Source: Ampullaceana balthica (lineage: Eukaryota; Mollusca; Gastropoda; Lymnaeidae). From it: a stretch of 64,000 nucleotides of DNA. The notes beneath the pieces are model-generated. The model saw nothing but the letters and a program-made list of their open reading frames with translations. It was not told where the DNA came from and did not search any database. The stretch spans positions 2,137,501 through 2,201,500 of the forward strand of contig CALYLW010000011.1 of the NCBI GenBank assembly GCA_944989445.1, written 5' to 3'. A program made the position numbers and the translations under genes. Shown piece by piece: positions 50,901 to 62,500 of the stretch. Every line of letters begins with the position of its first letter. Position 1 is the first letter of the stretch.

Positions 50901-53900
50901 ATGGCACAGCTTCACTCATGTTGGTAAAAATGAAATCATGCTGTATGGAGGATTCAGTGACTTAGAAAAGCCATTAGGTAACTAATAGGAACTGCGTGTT
51001 CCCCCTCTCAACCATAAGTTACCCTGAAGTCAGTTTTCTAAATTTTTGCATTCTCAAAGGTTTAGCTTGCTTGTCTTGTTGAGCTGGTTCTATTCAATTA
51101 TTTCAATCATATATTAAAATTGTAACTTTAGATAACTATTTAATTACATCTAATTCTGATTTTTTTCAACATTTAAAAAATAAATAATTAGATGATTTAG
51201 TTGCGTAGGGGGATATCTTAAGTTCACTAGTGTTAATGGTGAAGATCGGTCAAGATTTATTCAGCCATCTGTACTCTTTTCAATGTTGTGCCTACAAAGT
51301 TACAATCAATATGTTAAAGTACATAGCCCAAAACAATAAATCAAGATACTTTTGAAAATTGTTCCATTTTTTTTTCTTTTCTTTTTTTGTTTACAGATGA
51401 CATATGGATGCTGAATATTGAATCTTTTAGTTGGACATTATTACAGCCCTCTACTGGGCTTCCTAGACTATGGCATACGGCTTGCATCAACAACTTTTGT
51501 GATGTCTTGATCTTTGGGGGATGCTCCAATAATATTCTCGATATTGCAACTAATCTGGTAATTGTAATATGTTTTAACTAAAAAGAAAGAGATGGAAAAA
51601 AAAATGTCAGCGTCTCGTAAGGAACATAATGTTTCACAATAGCTTTACAGCTCATTTCTACTCAAGGAGGGGTTGAGTTCTTGGTGTGTACCATTGACAT
51701 CAAGCTCCATCTACTTGGCTGTACTGGGGTTGAGTTCTTGGTGTGTACCATTGACATCAAGCTCCATCTACTTGGCTGTACTGGGGTTGAGTTCTTGGTG
51801 TGTACCATTGACATCAAGCTCCATCTACTTGGCTGTACTGGGGTTGAGTTCTTGGTGTGTACCATTGACATCAAGCTCCATCTACTTGGCTGTACTGGGG
51901 TTGAGTTCTTGGTGTGTACCATTGACATCAAGCTCCATCTACTTGGCTGTACTGGGGTTGAGTTCTTGGTGTGTACCATTGACATCAAGCTCCATCTACT
52001 TGGCTGTACTGGGGTTGAGTTCTTGGTGTGTACCATGACATCAAGCTCCATCTACTTGGCTGTACTGGGGTTGAGTTCTTGGTGTGTACCATTGAAATCA
52101 AGCTCCATCTACTTGGCTGTACTGGGGTTGAGTTCTTGGTGTGTACCATTGACATCAAGCTCCATCTACTTGGCTGTACTGGGGTTGAGTTCTTGGTGTG
52201 TACCATTGACATCAAGCTCCATCTACTTGGCTGTACTGGGGTTGAGTTCTTGGTGTGTACCATTGACATCAAGCTCCATCTACTTGACTGTACTGGAGTT
52301 GAGTTCTTGGTGTGTACCATTGAAATCAAGCTCCATCTACTTGGCTGTGCTTTATATTTTTAGAGATGTGGGAATAAACAGCCACTCTTGCCTCCCCAGT
52401 TTTAAGGATACAAAGTCAAAAAAAATGTAAGTGGCCATGCCAGAACTTTGGAACCATGCTGTAGTCTAGCTTGTTGAAGCACAACTTGGTAAGTGATATA
52501 ACTTTTGAGGCTCTCATGCTGGGGGCTTTGGTTGCCATCATTTGATTGATCTTGCTGGATGGTGGATTTTAGCTGTGGGAACTATGGACCTTCAATCATG
52601 GATTGAACTTGCTGGGACATGATATATTTGGGAACTATGGGCCTTCAATCATGGATTGATCTTGCTGGAGCATGTTAGCTGTGGGAACTACGGGCCTTCA
52701 ATCATGGATTGATCTTGCTGGAGCATGTTAGCTGTGGGAACTATGGGCCTTCAATCATGGATTGATCTTGCTGGAGCATGATAGCTGTGGGAACTATGGG
52801 CCTTCAATCATGGATTGATCTTGCTGGAGCATGATAGCTGTGGGAACTATGGGCCTTCAATCATGGATTGATCTTGCTGGAGCATGTTAGCTGTGGGAAC
52901 TACGGGCCTTCAATCATGGATTGATCTTGCTGGAGCATGTTAGCTGTGGGAATTATGGGCCTTCAATCATGGATTGATCTTGCTGGAGCATGATAGCTGT
53001 GGGAACTATGGGCCTTCAATCATGGATTGATCTTGCTGGAGCATGTTAGCTGTGGGAATTATGGGCCTTCAATCATGGATTGATCTTGCTGGAGCATGTT
53101 AGCTGTGGGAACTATGGGCCTTCAATCATGGATTGATCTTGCTGGAGCATGTTAGCTGTGGGAATTATGGGCCTTCAATCATGGATTGATCTTGCTGGAG
53201 CATGTTAGCTGTGGGAACTATGGGCCTTCAATCATGGATTGATCTTGCTGGAGCATCTTAACTGTGGGAACTATGGGCCTTCAATCATGGATTGATCTTG
53301 CTGGAGCATGTTAACTGTGGGAACTATGGGCCTTCAATCATGGATTAAGCTTGCTGGGACATGATATCTGTGGGAACTATGGGCCTTCAATCATGGATTA
53401 AGCTTGTTGGGACATGATATCTGTGGGAACTATGGGCCTTCAATCATGTAGTATGTAATCTGTGTACACCACAGACTTTCCTACTGTAATCAGAGACAAC
53501 AACCTGTAGGTCTGTGAGGGACTGCAGTTGAGCTCAATGGACTTCTCATTAAAATAAAGTGGGTGTCATAAAATTCATTTAACTTCAAGACACAATGCTA
53601 AATGTATTTGGATCTCCTTTGTGAGTTTGGAGATGAAATGATTTTAATTTATTCTTAATATTGTTCGCAATACTGTTTAATCCACTAGGCTACTGGTATT
53701 TTGTATTATTATTTTTTTAGACTATGAGAATGTTCTAAAAACAAAACTGTCTTTGACTGGTCTCCATTTTTGGCTAGTGAGATGATTTTAAATGGGCCAC
53801 CACAGTTTGAAAATTGTTTTTGATATATATGTAAAAAGTAAAACTTTTGGGGGAAAAATATGTTTAATTCACATTTATTGATATACTTTAGTTGGAAAAC

Positions 53901-56900
53901 CTTATGAAAGAATGAGAGGTTATAATACAAAAAAGGGAGGTTATAATACAAAAAAGGGGAGATACAAATTAAAAGCATTGAGGTGGATTGACAGGTGGCA
54001 GTAATTTATGTGGGTACAATAGCAGAGGAGTTATTTCAGAACTCAGGTGTTTGAACATTGGATACTGTCTTTTTACCACGTTTTTATTAACTTGCTTTCG
54101 TTCCTGTCTGTCCGCAAAATTTCAAATTTTCCAACGTAAAATTAAACCACTTCTGATGGTCCTAGAGATCTCAAAATTTTACCAAATTTAGTTTTTAATA
54201 TAACTAAAAACGTGGGGTAATGGGGGGGGGGCTTATGAGGTTTTACATATGCAGTTCACTCATTCTCTCACTTATAGATCTATCTTTTGCCTTCTTAATT
54301 ATAAATCTTTAATTTTTATACCAAACACCCGCCCAACGTTTTTAGTCATATTAAATCAAAGTACTTGAACATATAAGTTTTAAATTATTTTGTTCTGTTT
54401 AGTCCACTTATAAAAACGTGGTTTTTAAAAATCTTTTTTTATCTCTATTTATTCTTTCTGTTTTATGTACAGCGGAGGGATCACGGGGTTTCAGGTATAA
54501 TTACTAATTGTGTTGTGAAAGATGAAGAGGGAAACCAACTTGATATATAGCCATTTGGTTATTGTAAAAATGTAAAAATTCTTGAAATTATTTAGGAATT
54601 TGTTTCAATATAAAAACATGCATGGATTGACATATTGCTTCCAAAGAACTTCATTAACTGTGGAAATGTTTTAACAATGCTTGTGAAACTCCCTACAGCA
54701 GTTAAGCTTTTATTCTCTGTAAGGACCAACATCAAGTCCATAGGATTTGAGTTGCAAACATTTCAGAATTAATTGAAGTACACTTAAAGCCAAAGACATC
54801 ATTAATAAGGACTAAAGTTTTTATTTGATTATTTATATTGCTGATGAGTCATTAATGCTGTAATAAGCATAAGGTAAGAAGAATTTATAGAAAGAATGTT
54901 CTAAAAGTTAATTTTTGAAATCTTTATTTTGGGTTCACTGAAAGAATTTCTGACCCACTAGTTAAAAAGTTGTGACAACACTGCTTTGGGGATTTACCAA
55001 ACTACAGGGAAACTTATTCACACAAAAAGAATTGTGTATTGGTTTTAATCAGAATTAAAATATGAAATTGACTACATTTTTCAGAAGTGTATACAATTTT
55101 GTATAGATCACTGTTTAACTTCTTTTTATTATTTTAACAGTCTAAAGTTCTTCAAAAATGTTCAACATTAATCATTAAATATTTGAATGTTCGTTACTGT
55201 TAAATTTTCCTCTGCATATTCATCTAATTAGCAGGTTTTATAATTGAGATCATGATTTTGTCTTTTTCATAGAGTCTAACATAACGCTGAAAAATTCCAA
55301 CTTTGTAAAAACTATATTATATCTGTCCCTGAAAATGTCAAAGTATGAAATTATAACAATGCTTTTTCAAATAATAGTTTAAATAATTTTCTCTTCATGG
55401 TTCTGCTATATATAAGCCTGCTAGAGGTGTCAAAGCATTTAAATAACGGCCAACAAATCTTTTTTCTTCCATTATCAAAGATGATTTATTTCCCTTTACA
55501 GGAAACCAGCGACAAAATCATTTTAATCAGAACTGAACCTTATTCACTGGAAAGGTAATAAGTGTTTTTGTTTAAGTTAGGGAAAATTAATTTTTTTAAT
55601 AGTGAACATTAGTGAAAATAGTTGTTTAAATGGAGGGAAACTTACTAACAGTCTGAATCAAGCTAATTTTAATAGTTTGACTACATAAATCTATCCTTTT
55701 TTAAAATTTCATTATTGTCACTAATGTTTAAAAAATATTTTATTGAATAGTTCACTTAGTTGAAAGTGTTGGCTTCTTTATGCATAATTTTACCCTGCAT
55801 AATTTCTTAATCTTTTGCTGTTCCATCAGTTGTCTCCCTTAGTGCCCACATCTACGATTCTCTCTCAAACTTTTGGTTAAAAATGCATATTGATCACATG
55901 TGTAAATCCCTAATGTTTAATAATAAATATCTTTCCTTATGGGAGGGTTTATTATCTCTTTCTGCTTGCAAATCAATATGGTATGTCAGATAGTTTGTAA
56001 CATAATTTATCTTGTTTACGTGTGATGCTTTTGTGTGTTCAATGACTTGTGCAGAGGTCACCTGTTAAAAATACAAGAAGCTCCAGTATAGCTCTAGGAT
56101 ACTTTGGGAACTATTTTGCTGGATTTGCAATAGAGCAATGGTTGGATTGACAGAAGGGGGGGGGAGGATGGAGAAAAATCACACTTGGCACCCGCTTTAT
56201 TGTTTAACTGAGGGATTGATATATAGTATGTGTTGTGATGTCTATTAAGTGTATTATAAACATTCCATAGGAATAGTTAAATTTAGTTTTGAAAATAAAA
56301 TTTAATACTATTTTATTTGCTAATTTTTAGCATTCATATTTCCATAAAATGTTGAGTGCGCTCATAACAAATTTTTAATGATACATAATCTAGAAAATCT
56401 TTATTTTAAGAAATCTTAAATATTTTACTAAGTATTAATGTCTTTAAATACCTTATATACTTGTTCTAAAGCCGACCTTTTTTGGACAAAATCTAAGGGG
56501 AAAAGTTGGGGGGGGGGAGGCGGCTTATGAGCGGGTCATAAGTGATTTCTGCATGGATATTGAATATCCGTGTTGTTATTGTAGATCATCTAGGTCATCT
56601 ACATTCTACAAGATTCGACTGCTCTACCAGAAGCTATAATATATTATTAAACATCTGCACTTACCTTATTTAATAATTTTTTTGAATTTTTTAATAAATT
56701 GTTTTACAAATTTTGTTTTCAACAATGAATTTTAATTTACGCGCTGCCGCCACTGTTTACCAAAGATTTTTTTTTAAATAACGGTAACTCTTGCCTAATA
56801 AAGAGCACAAAGACAAAGATAGGCAGTACATAGTTAACAATCATAATGACCGATTTAGCTTGCAGTTTTAAAAAAATGTGTACCATTTTGTTTAAGCTGT

Positions 56901-57481
56901 CCTATTATTTTTGGGGGGACGGATTGCGAGCGGGTATACACTTTTAATACTTTTCTCTTTTAAAAGTAGGGGGGTCGGCTTATGAACAAACGGGCTACAG
57001 AATGATTATATATGTTACAATGATTTGATAAAAAGTCTTTTTAACATTTTTTTAATGAACAAATAATTTTAAAAGAAATCCTCAAACTTTTCAGATTAGA
57101 AAATATTTTATTTGCTGTTGCTTGTTGGAAATTAAAATCTCTATGACATGCAAATGTATTTGAATTGCTAAGCACAAACTGGATGGTTTGTGACTATCTT
57201 TATGTCCTTAAAAATTGCTAGATGGATTATAAAAACTTCATTTCAGACTGTGCTTGCATTCTGTGTATAAAAACAAAAAATTTACTTATGACGGATGGAA
57301 TCTGCTACCCAAGTGTCTGCAAGAGTGGCTTCGGTTGAAATCTGTTGCTGATTCAGAAAAGAATTTCTCTTTCAGAAATAATGTGTTGCTAGGAATGGGT
57401 CCAAGTCTTTCAAATCTTGCTTTGCTCACTGAAGAAGATGCTGAGAAATGTAAGCAAGTTTTGAGGCATATTGTTCAATAG
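44946..57481 (+). CDS. KLHDC2: kelch-repeat CUL2 substrate receptor, KLHDC1/KLHDC2 type, 10 exons, 433 aa
   Basis: Exons 44946-45086, 45314-45387, 46638-46859, 47551-47638, 47970-48044, 50316-50455, 50865-50977, 51397-51557, 55502-55554 and 57247-57481 join in frame (1302 nt with stop). An in-frame TAA lies two codons before the ATG. Seen: kelch blades marked by IIWGGYN, YLFCGHN, IYCFGGFG, VYLFGGRHS, IMLYGGFS and VLIFGGCSNN, plus PRSWHS and PRLWHTAC. The C-terminus has a BC-box-like SLERLCLHSV and a CUL2-box-like NLLPKCLQEWL. Family knowledge: KLHDC2 binds C-terminal diglycine degrons and presents them to CUL2-Elongin B/C. The gene could equally be the ancestor of both vertebrate KLHDC1 and KLHDC2. 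Introns hold a SINE (intron 2), a dead piggyBac (intron 5) and two minisatellites (intron 8). Confidence 0.92.
46209..46501 (-). mobile_element. tRNA-derived SINE, copy 2
   Basis: A reversed, nearly complete copy of the SINE at 18659, in kelch-gene intron 2. The head ends CCACCGCGTCCC (GGGACGCGGTGG on the minus strand), with box B seen as GGATTCGAACCC. The tail (TTATC)n lies at 46209-46230. High similarity over the whole length suggests a still recent family. Confidence 0.88.
48578..49629 (+). pseudogene. inactivated piggyBac (PGBD) transposase
   Basis: The coding remnant begins MIPTKNRIAIKQYIKDKPRK, has an in-frame TAA at 48665-48667, then stays open to 49498 and continues, shifted, to 49629. 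Seen: IIVMDRYYNSVTLARYML (second catalytic Asp), YNRHMGGCDNNDQM (third), and a C-terminal cysteine-rich finger (CSMCKKYFCVKHG, then C). The usual first Asp segment before MIP is degraded. It sits in kelch intron 5. TTAA target duplications were not located. Confidence 0.85.
49680..49910. repeat. two GC-rich hAT-end-like units
   Basis: CTGCGCGGTAATTCTAAACTGCTGCGCGG... and GATGCGCGTTAATTATAAACTGCTGCGCGG..., each ending near GGAACATTGG. Related to 24546-24612. Confidence 0.45.
51672..52349. repeat. 57-bp minisatellite, about 12 copies
   Basis: Unit GTTGAGTTCTTGGTGTGTAC plus 37 bases ending GGCTGTACTGGG. Because 57 is divisible by three, open frames arise on both strands, none of them a gene. 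It lies in kelch intron 8. Confidence 0.95.
52541..53448. repeat. 53-bp minisatellite, about 17 copies
   Basis: Unit core AGCTGTGGGAACTATGGGCC ... CAATCATGGATTGATCTTGCT. Copies alternate in small variants (CATGTT/CATGAT, AACTA/AATTA). It lies in kelch intron 8. Confidence 0.95.
54020..54470 (-). repeat. foldback element, partial copy
   Basis: Reversed relative of 5797-6480 at left (CAACGTAAAATTAAACCACT, CTAGAGATCTCAAAATTTTACC), then the arm CTAAAAACGTGGGGTAATGG and the opposite arm ending AAAAACGTGGTTTTTAAAAA. It lies in kelch intron 8. Confidence 0.6.
56470..57000. repeat. G-rich repeated motifs in kelch intron 9
   Basis: AAAGCCGACCTTTTTTGG, GGCGGCTTATGAGCGGG, and, 450 bp on, GGGGTCGGCTTATGAAC. 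Probably ends of an unidentified DNA element. Confidence 0.3.
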
Positions 57482-58062
57482 TTAAAGATTATACAAACAA
57501 ACAATCAGGAATCAGTTTAGCAATCAGTTTAACAATCAGTTTAAATGTTGAAGGTGAAAATAATCATTAAAATGTTTGATTGTGATATGTGAGCTGAAAA
57601 AAAGTTATAATTTTTGATAGTCTAGTCATTGATAAAAAACAATCTCCTGGGAGCATTATGTTCTAATAATAATATCTTTATTTTCAATTTACTCTGACAA
57701 GATGGGAATTCTATACCTGAAATTTTGCGGATCCATAACTTGGTTCATTATTTAAAGGTAAACTTTGTAAAAATTGTCTACACTTCATTTCTTAGAAAAT
57801 ATGAAGTTAACTAAAAATACCAGCAATGAATTTGAATGCATGTATTTATTATAATATGAAAACATTTAGAAGAAATTTAATTTTGACATATTAGGTCAAC
57901 TTTTTGCACTTCTTTTTAAGTAGTATGTGAAATGTCTGAAATCATGCTGAAATATTATTCATCTTTGATGGTGTAGAGTATAATAAAGACTCATTATCAA
58001 GCAATGATGTGCCAGAAAGTTGTTGGTAACTGTTTATGAATGAGATGTATGTTGATGACGTT

Positions 58063-58068
58063 AATAAA
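58063..58068 (+). terminator. candidate poly(A) signal of the kelch gene
   Basis: AATAAA about 580 bases after the stop. Variant hexamers (ATTAAA) occur closer, so the real site may be earlier. Confidence 0.3.
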
Positions 58069-58311
58069 TTATGTGTCAAGTAAGTTGTGATGGCTGTTCA
58101 ATTATGAGATGTATGTTGATAAGTTTATCATTTCTGTGCCAAGGTGTGATGCCTGTTCAATTACGACATGTGTTATGTCTGTTTAAGATTATATTTATGG
58201 AATACATTATTTGACCTTTCAGACTAGAGACAAGTGCAGTGTATAGTTAATTAAGGTAAAGCAAATCATCATGTTCAGATCGAGAAAAGCATTTTTATTA
58301 TATTTTTTTGC

Positions 58312-58395
58312 GATTTGACAGTCATGGACCTAGATTTGACAGTCATGGACCTAGATTTGACAGTCATGGACCTAGATTTGACAGTCATGGACCTA
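58312..58395. repeat. 21-bp tandem repeat, 4 copies
   Basis: Unit GATTTGACAGTCATGGACCTA, exact, downstream of the kelch gene. Confidence 0.95.
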
Positions 58396-58988
58396 GATTT
58401 CTGCCACTGGAGCTGTATGATAACAAGAAACTTTTTGTTAGGGAAAGTTTCAAAACGGATTTAAGTTTCATCTTTGATTTAATTTATATAATGGTTTCTC
58501 TTTTGTGACTGAAACATGGACAAAAATGAAAATATTGATAGAAATTCGCTCTAACATCTCTTAACTTCTTGAACTATTTTATTCACTGAAATCTCATATT
58601 TTAGTTTAATCTTCTTTTTGAAAATTGAAAAATGTATATGATATTATTTCACAATGATTTGGCTCTATTTTGTATGATTTGGGAGCTGGTTGGTGACAGT
58701 AGCTGGTGAAGACAACTTAGTACTTGCTGCTGATGTTACATCCTCTTGTTACAGTCAAAGCAGCTCGACCATCAGATCATAAATTTTAAAATGCTGTCTG
58801 CATCTTAATCAAACAAATTAATTTTCCTGAAGGCATCTTCAAAAGTCATTTACATAATATTAATGGGTTTTTTTTGTTTTCATTTTTTGCCAGTATTTGT
58901 TTATAAAATACTACTAATTAAATATATAAAACTTATTCTTTCTTGTGTCTTTTTATTCTTATAAATTACTATTAATAAATAAAGGTAA

Positions 58989-59540
58989 AAAAAATGATTT
59001 TTAAAAACCACGTTTTTACAATCGGACTAAAAAGAAGAAAATAATTTAAAACTTGTAAGTTCAAGTACTTCCATTTAATATGACTAAAAACGTGGGGTGG
59101 GCGCTTATGAGGTTTAACATATGCAGCTCACTCATGCTCTCACTTATAGATCTCTCTTTTGCCTTCTAAATTAGAAATCTTTAATTTTTATACCAAACAC
59201 CCACCCCACGTTTTTAGTCATATTAAATCAAAGTACTTGAGCTTACAAGTTTTAAATTATTTTCTTCTTTTTAGTCCGCTTGTAAAAACGTGGTTTTTAA
59301 AAATCATTTTTTTACCTTTATTTATTTTATTCTTTTTAGTCCACTAATAAAAACTTGGTTTTTAACAATATTTTTTTACCTCTATTTATTTTACCAAACA
59401 TCTCACAAGCGCCCGCCCAATGTTTTAAAAACATTGTGATGTGGTCACGGGGGAACTCACGGATGTCAACAAAAGCCGACGGTACAGATGCTTATATATA
59501 GACTATAGATAAACTAAAAATTTCAATAATTTAATAACGG
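58989..59540. repeat. foldback element bordering the satellite array
   Basis: The left arm (about 58998-59090) and right arm (about 59215-59310) are inverted, with the same loop as the 5.8-kb copy. It continues through CAAGCGCCCGCCCAATG and GTGATGTGGTCACGGGGGAACTCACGG into the first satellite monomer. Confidence 0.75.
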
Positions 59541-62500
59541 TCCATTCGATCGATCTGAAATTTTAATACAATGCATTGTCATCCAAGATCTATCTGTGGT
59601 AAAATTTTCAAATCTCTAGGACTATCAGAAGTGGTTCAATTTTACGTTGGCAGATTTGAAAAAATCTTGGACAAACCAACAAACAATGCCAAACCAACGA
59701 AAGTTACTAAAAACGTGGTAATAAAACAAACCCGTAAAAACAAAGTTTTTTACTATAAATCCCTTATATATGAGACATAAATAACAGTATTGATTATTTT
59801 CAAACGCTACAAACATTGACAGACTGACACCGAGTGATGTCCCTTGTCTTTAATAAATGGGGGTTGGACGTGAGGGGGTGTCGGCACGACGGTCGGCGTC
59901 AACTCAAACTCACGTGGAAGTGGAAGAAAAAAACAATAACAAACCGTGAATTTGAATTACATACCTCATATAAGGATAAACTAAAAATGCATTAATTTAA
60001 TTACGGTACGTTCGATCGATCTGAAATTTTGATACGATGCATTGTTAGGTGAGTCGGGTCCGTGTGCCAAATTTCAGCTCGATCCGATCACGGGAAGTGG
60101 GTCATTTTCGACTTTTGTTTTTCCGCCCGCCCGCCGAGCCCATGAGATGACGACAGAGACGGCCGCGAAGTTAATATAAGGGATTTAATAAAACAAACCC
60201 GTAAAAACAAAGTTTTTGACTATAAATCCTTTATATATGAGACATAACTAACAGTATTGATTATTTTCAAACGCTACAAACATTGACAGACTGACACCGA
60301 GTGATGTCCCTTGTCTTTAATAAATGTGGGTGGGACGTGAGGGGGTGTCGGCACGACGGTCGGCGTCAACTCAAACTCACGTGGAAGTGGAAGAAAAAAA
60401 CAATAACAAACCGTGAATTTGAATTACATACCTCATATAAGGATAAACTAAAAATGCATTAATTTAATTACGGTACGATCGATCGATCTGAAATTTTGAT
60501 ACGATGCATTGTTAGGTGAGTCGGGTCCGTGTGCCAAATTTCAGCTCGATCGGATCACTGGAAGTGGGTCATTTTCGACTTTTCTTTTTCCGCCCGCCCA
60601 AGACAGAGATGATGAGACGGCCGCGAAGTTAATATAAGGGATTTAATAAAACAAACCCGTAAAAACAAAGTTTTCTACTATAAATCCCTTATATTTGAGT
60701 CATAATTAAAAGTATTGATTATGTTTCAACGCCACAAATATTTACGGACTGACACCGAGTGATGTCCCCTGTCTTTTAACGGGGGATGGGTCGTGAGGGG
60801 GTGTCGGCACGACGGTCGACGTCTAAGCGTCAACTCAAACTCACGTGGAAAAAAACAATAACAAACCGTGAATTTGAATTACATACCTCATATAAGGATA
60901 AACTAAAAATGCATTAATTTAATTACGGTACGATCGATCGATCTGAAATTTTGATACGATGCATTGTTAGGTGAGTCGGGTCCGTGTGCCAAATTTCAGC
61001 TCGATCGGATCACTGGAAGTGGGTCATTTTCGACTTTTCTTTTTCCGCCCGCCCAAGACAGAGATGATGAGACGGCCGCGAAGTTAATATAAGGGATTTA
61101 ATAAAACAAACCCGTAAAAACAAAGTTTTCTACTATAAATCCCTTATATTTGAGTCATAATTAAAAGTATTGATTATGTTTCAACGCCACAAATATTTAC
61201 GGACTGACACCGAGTGATGTCCCCTGTCTTTTAACGGGGGATGGGTCGTGAGGGGGTGTCGGCACGACGGTCGACGTCTAAGCGTCAACTCAAACTCACG
61301 TGGAAAAAAACAATAACAAACCGTGAATTTGAATTACATACCTCATATAAGGATAAACTAAAAATGCATTAATTTAATTACGGTACGATCGATCGATCTG
61401 AAATTTTGATACGATGCATTGTTAGGTGAGTCGGGTCCGTGTGCCAAATTTCAGCTCGATCGGATCACTGGAAGTGGGTCATTTTCGACTTTTCTTTTTC
61501 CGCCCGCCCAAGACAGAGATGATGAGACGGCCGCGAAGTTAATATAAGGGATTTAATAAAACAAACCCGTAAAAACAAAGTTTTCTACTATAAATCCCTT
61601 ATATTTGAGTCATAATTAAAAGTATTGATTATGTTTCAACGCCACAAATATTTACGGACTGACACCGAGTGATGTCCCCTGTCTTTTAACGGGGGATGGG
61701 TCGTGAGGGGGTGTCGGCACGACGGTCGACGTCTAAGCGTCAACTCAAACTCACGTGGAAAAAAACAATAACAAACCGTGAATTTGAATTACATACCTCA
61801 TATAAGGATAAACTAAAAATGCATTAATTTAATTACGGTACGATCGATCGATCTGAAATTTTGATACGATGCATTGTTAGGTGAGTCGGGTCCGTGTGCC
61901 AAATTTCAGCTCGATCGGATCACTGGAAGTGGGTCATTTTCGACTTTTCTTTTTCCGCCCGCCCAAGACAGAGATGATGAGACGGCCGCGAAGTTAATAT
62001 AAGGGATTTAATAAAACAAACCCGTAAAAACAAAGTTTTCTACTATAAATCCCTTATATTTGAGTCATAATTAAAAGTATTGATTATGTTTCAACGCCAC
62101 AAATATTTACGGACTGACACCGAGTGATGTCCCCTGTCTTTTAACGGGGGATGGGTCGTGAGGGGGTGTCGGCACGACGGTCGACGTCTAAGCGTCAACT
62201 CAAACTCACGTGGAAAAAAACAATAACAAACCGTGATTTTGAATTACATACCTCATATAAGGATAAACTAAAAATGCATTAATTTAATTACGGTACGATC
62301 GATCGATCTGAAATTTTGATACGATGCATTGTTAGGTGAGTCGGGTCCGTGTGCCAAATTTCAGCTCGATCGGATCACTGGAAGTGGGTCATTTTCGACT
62401 TTTCTTTTTCCGCCCGCCCAAGACAGAGATGATGAGACGGCCGCGAAGTTAATATAAGGGATTTAATAAAACAAACCCGTAAAAACAAAGTTTTCTACTA

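Noticed and set aside
51662..52430. Long open frames (up to 249 codons) on both strands
   Set aside because: They come from a 57-bp tandem repeat whose length is divisible by three, lie in an intron, and encode only the repeated unit.
58308..58508. 66-codon frame containing FDSHGPR repeats
   Set aside because: The repeat is a 21-bp tandem array downstream of a finished gene; no start or conservation evidence.
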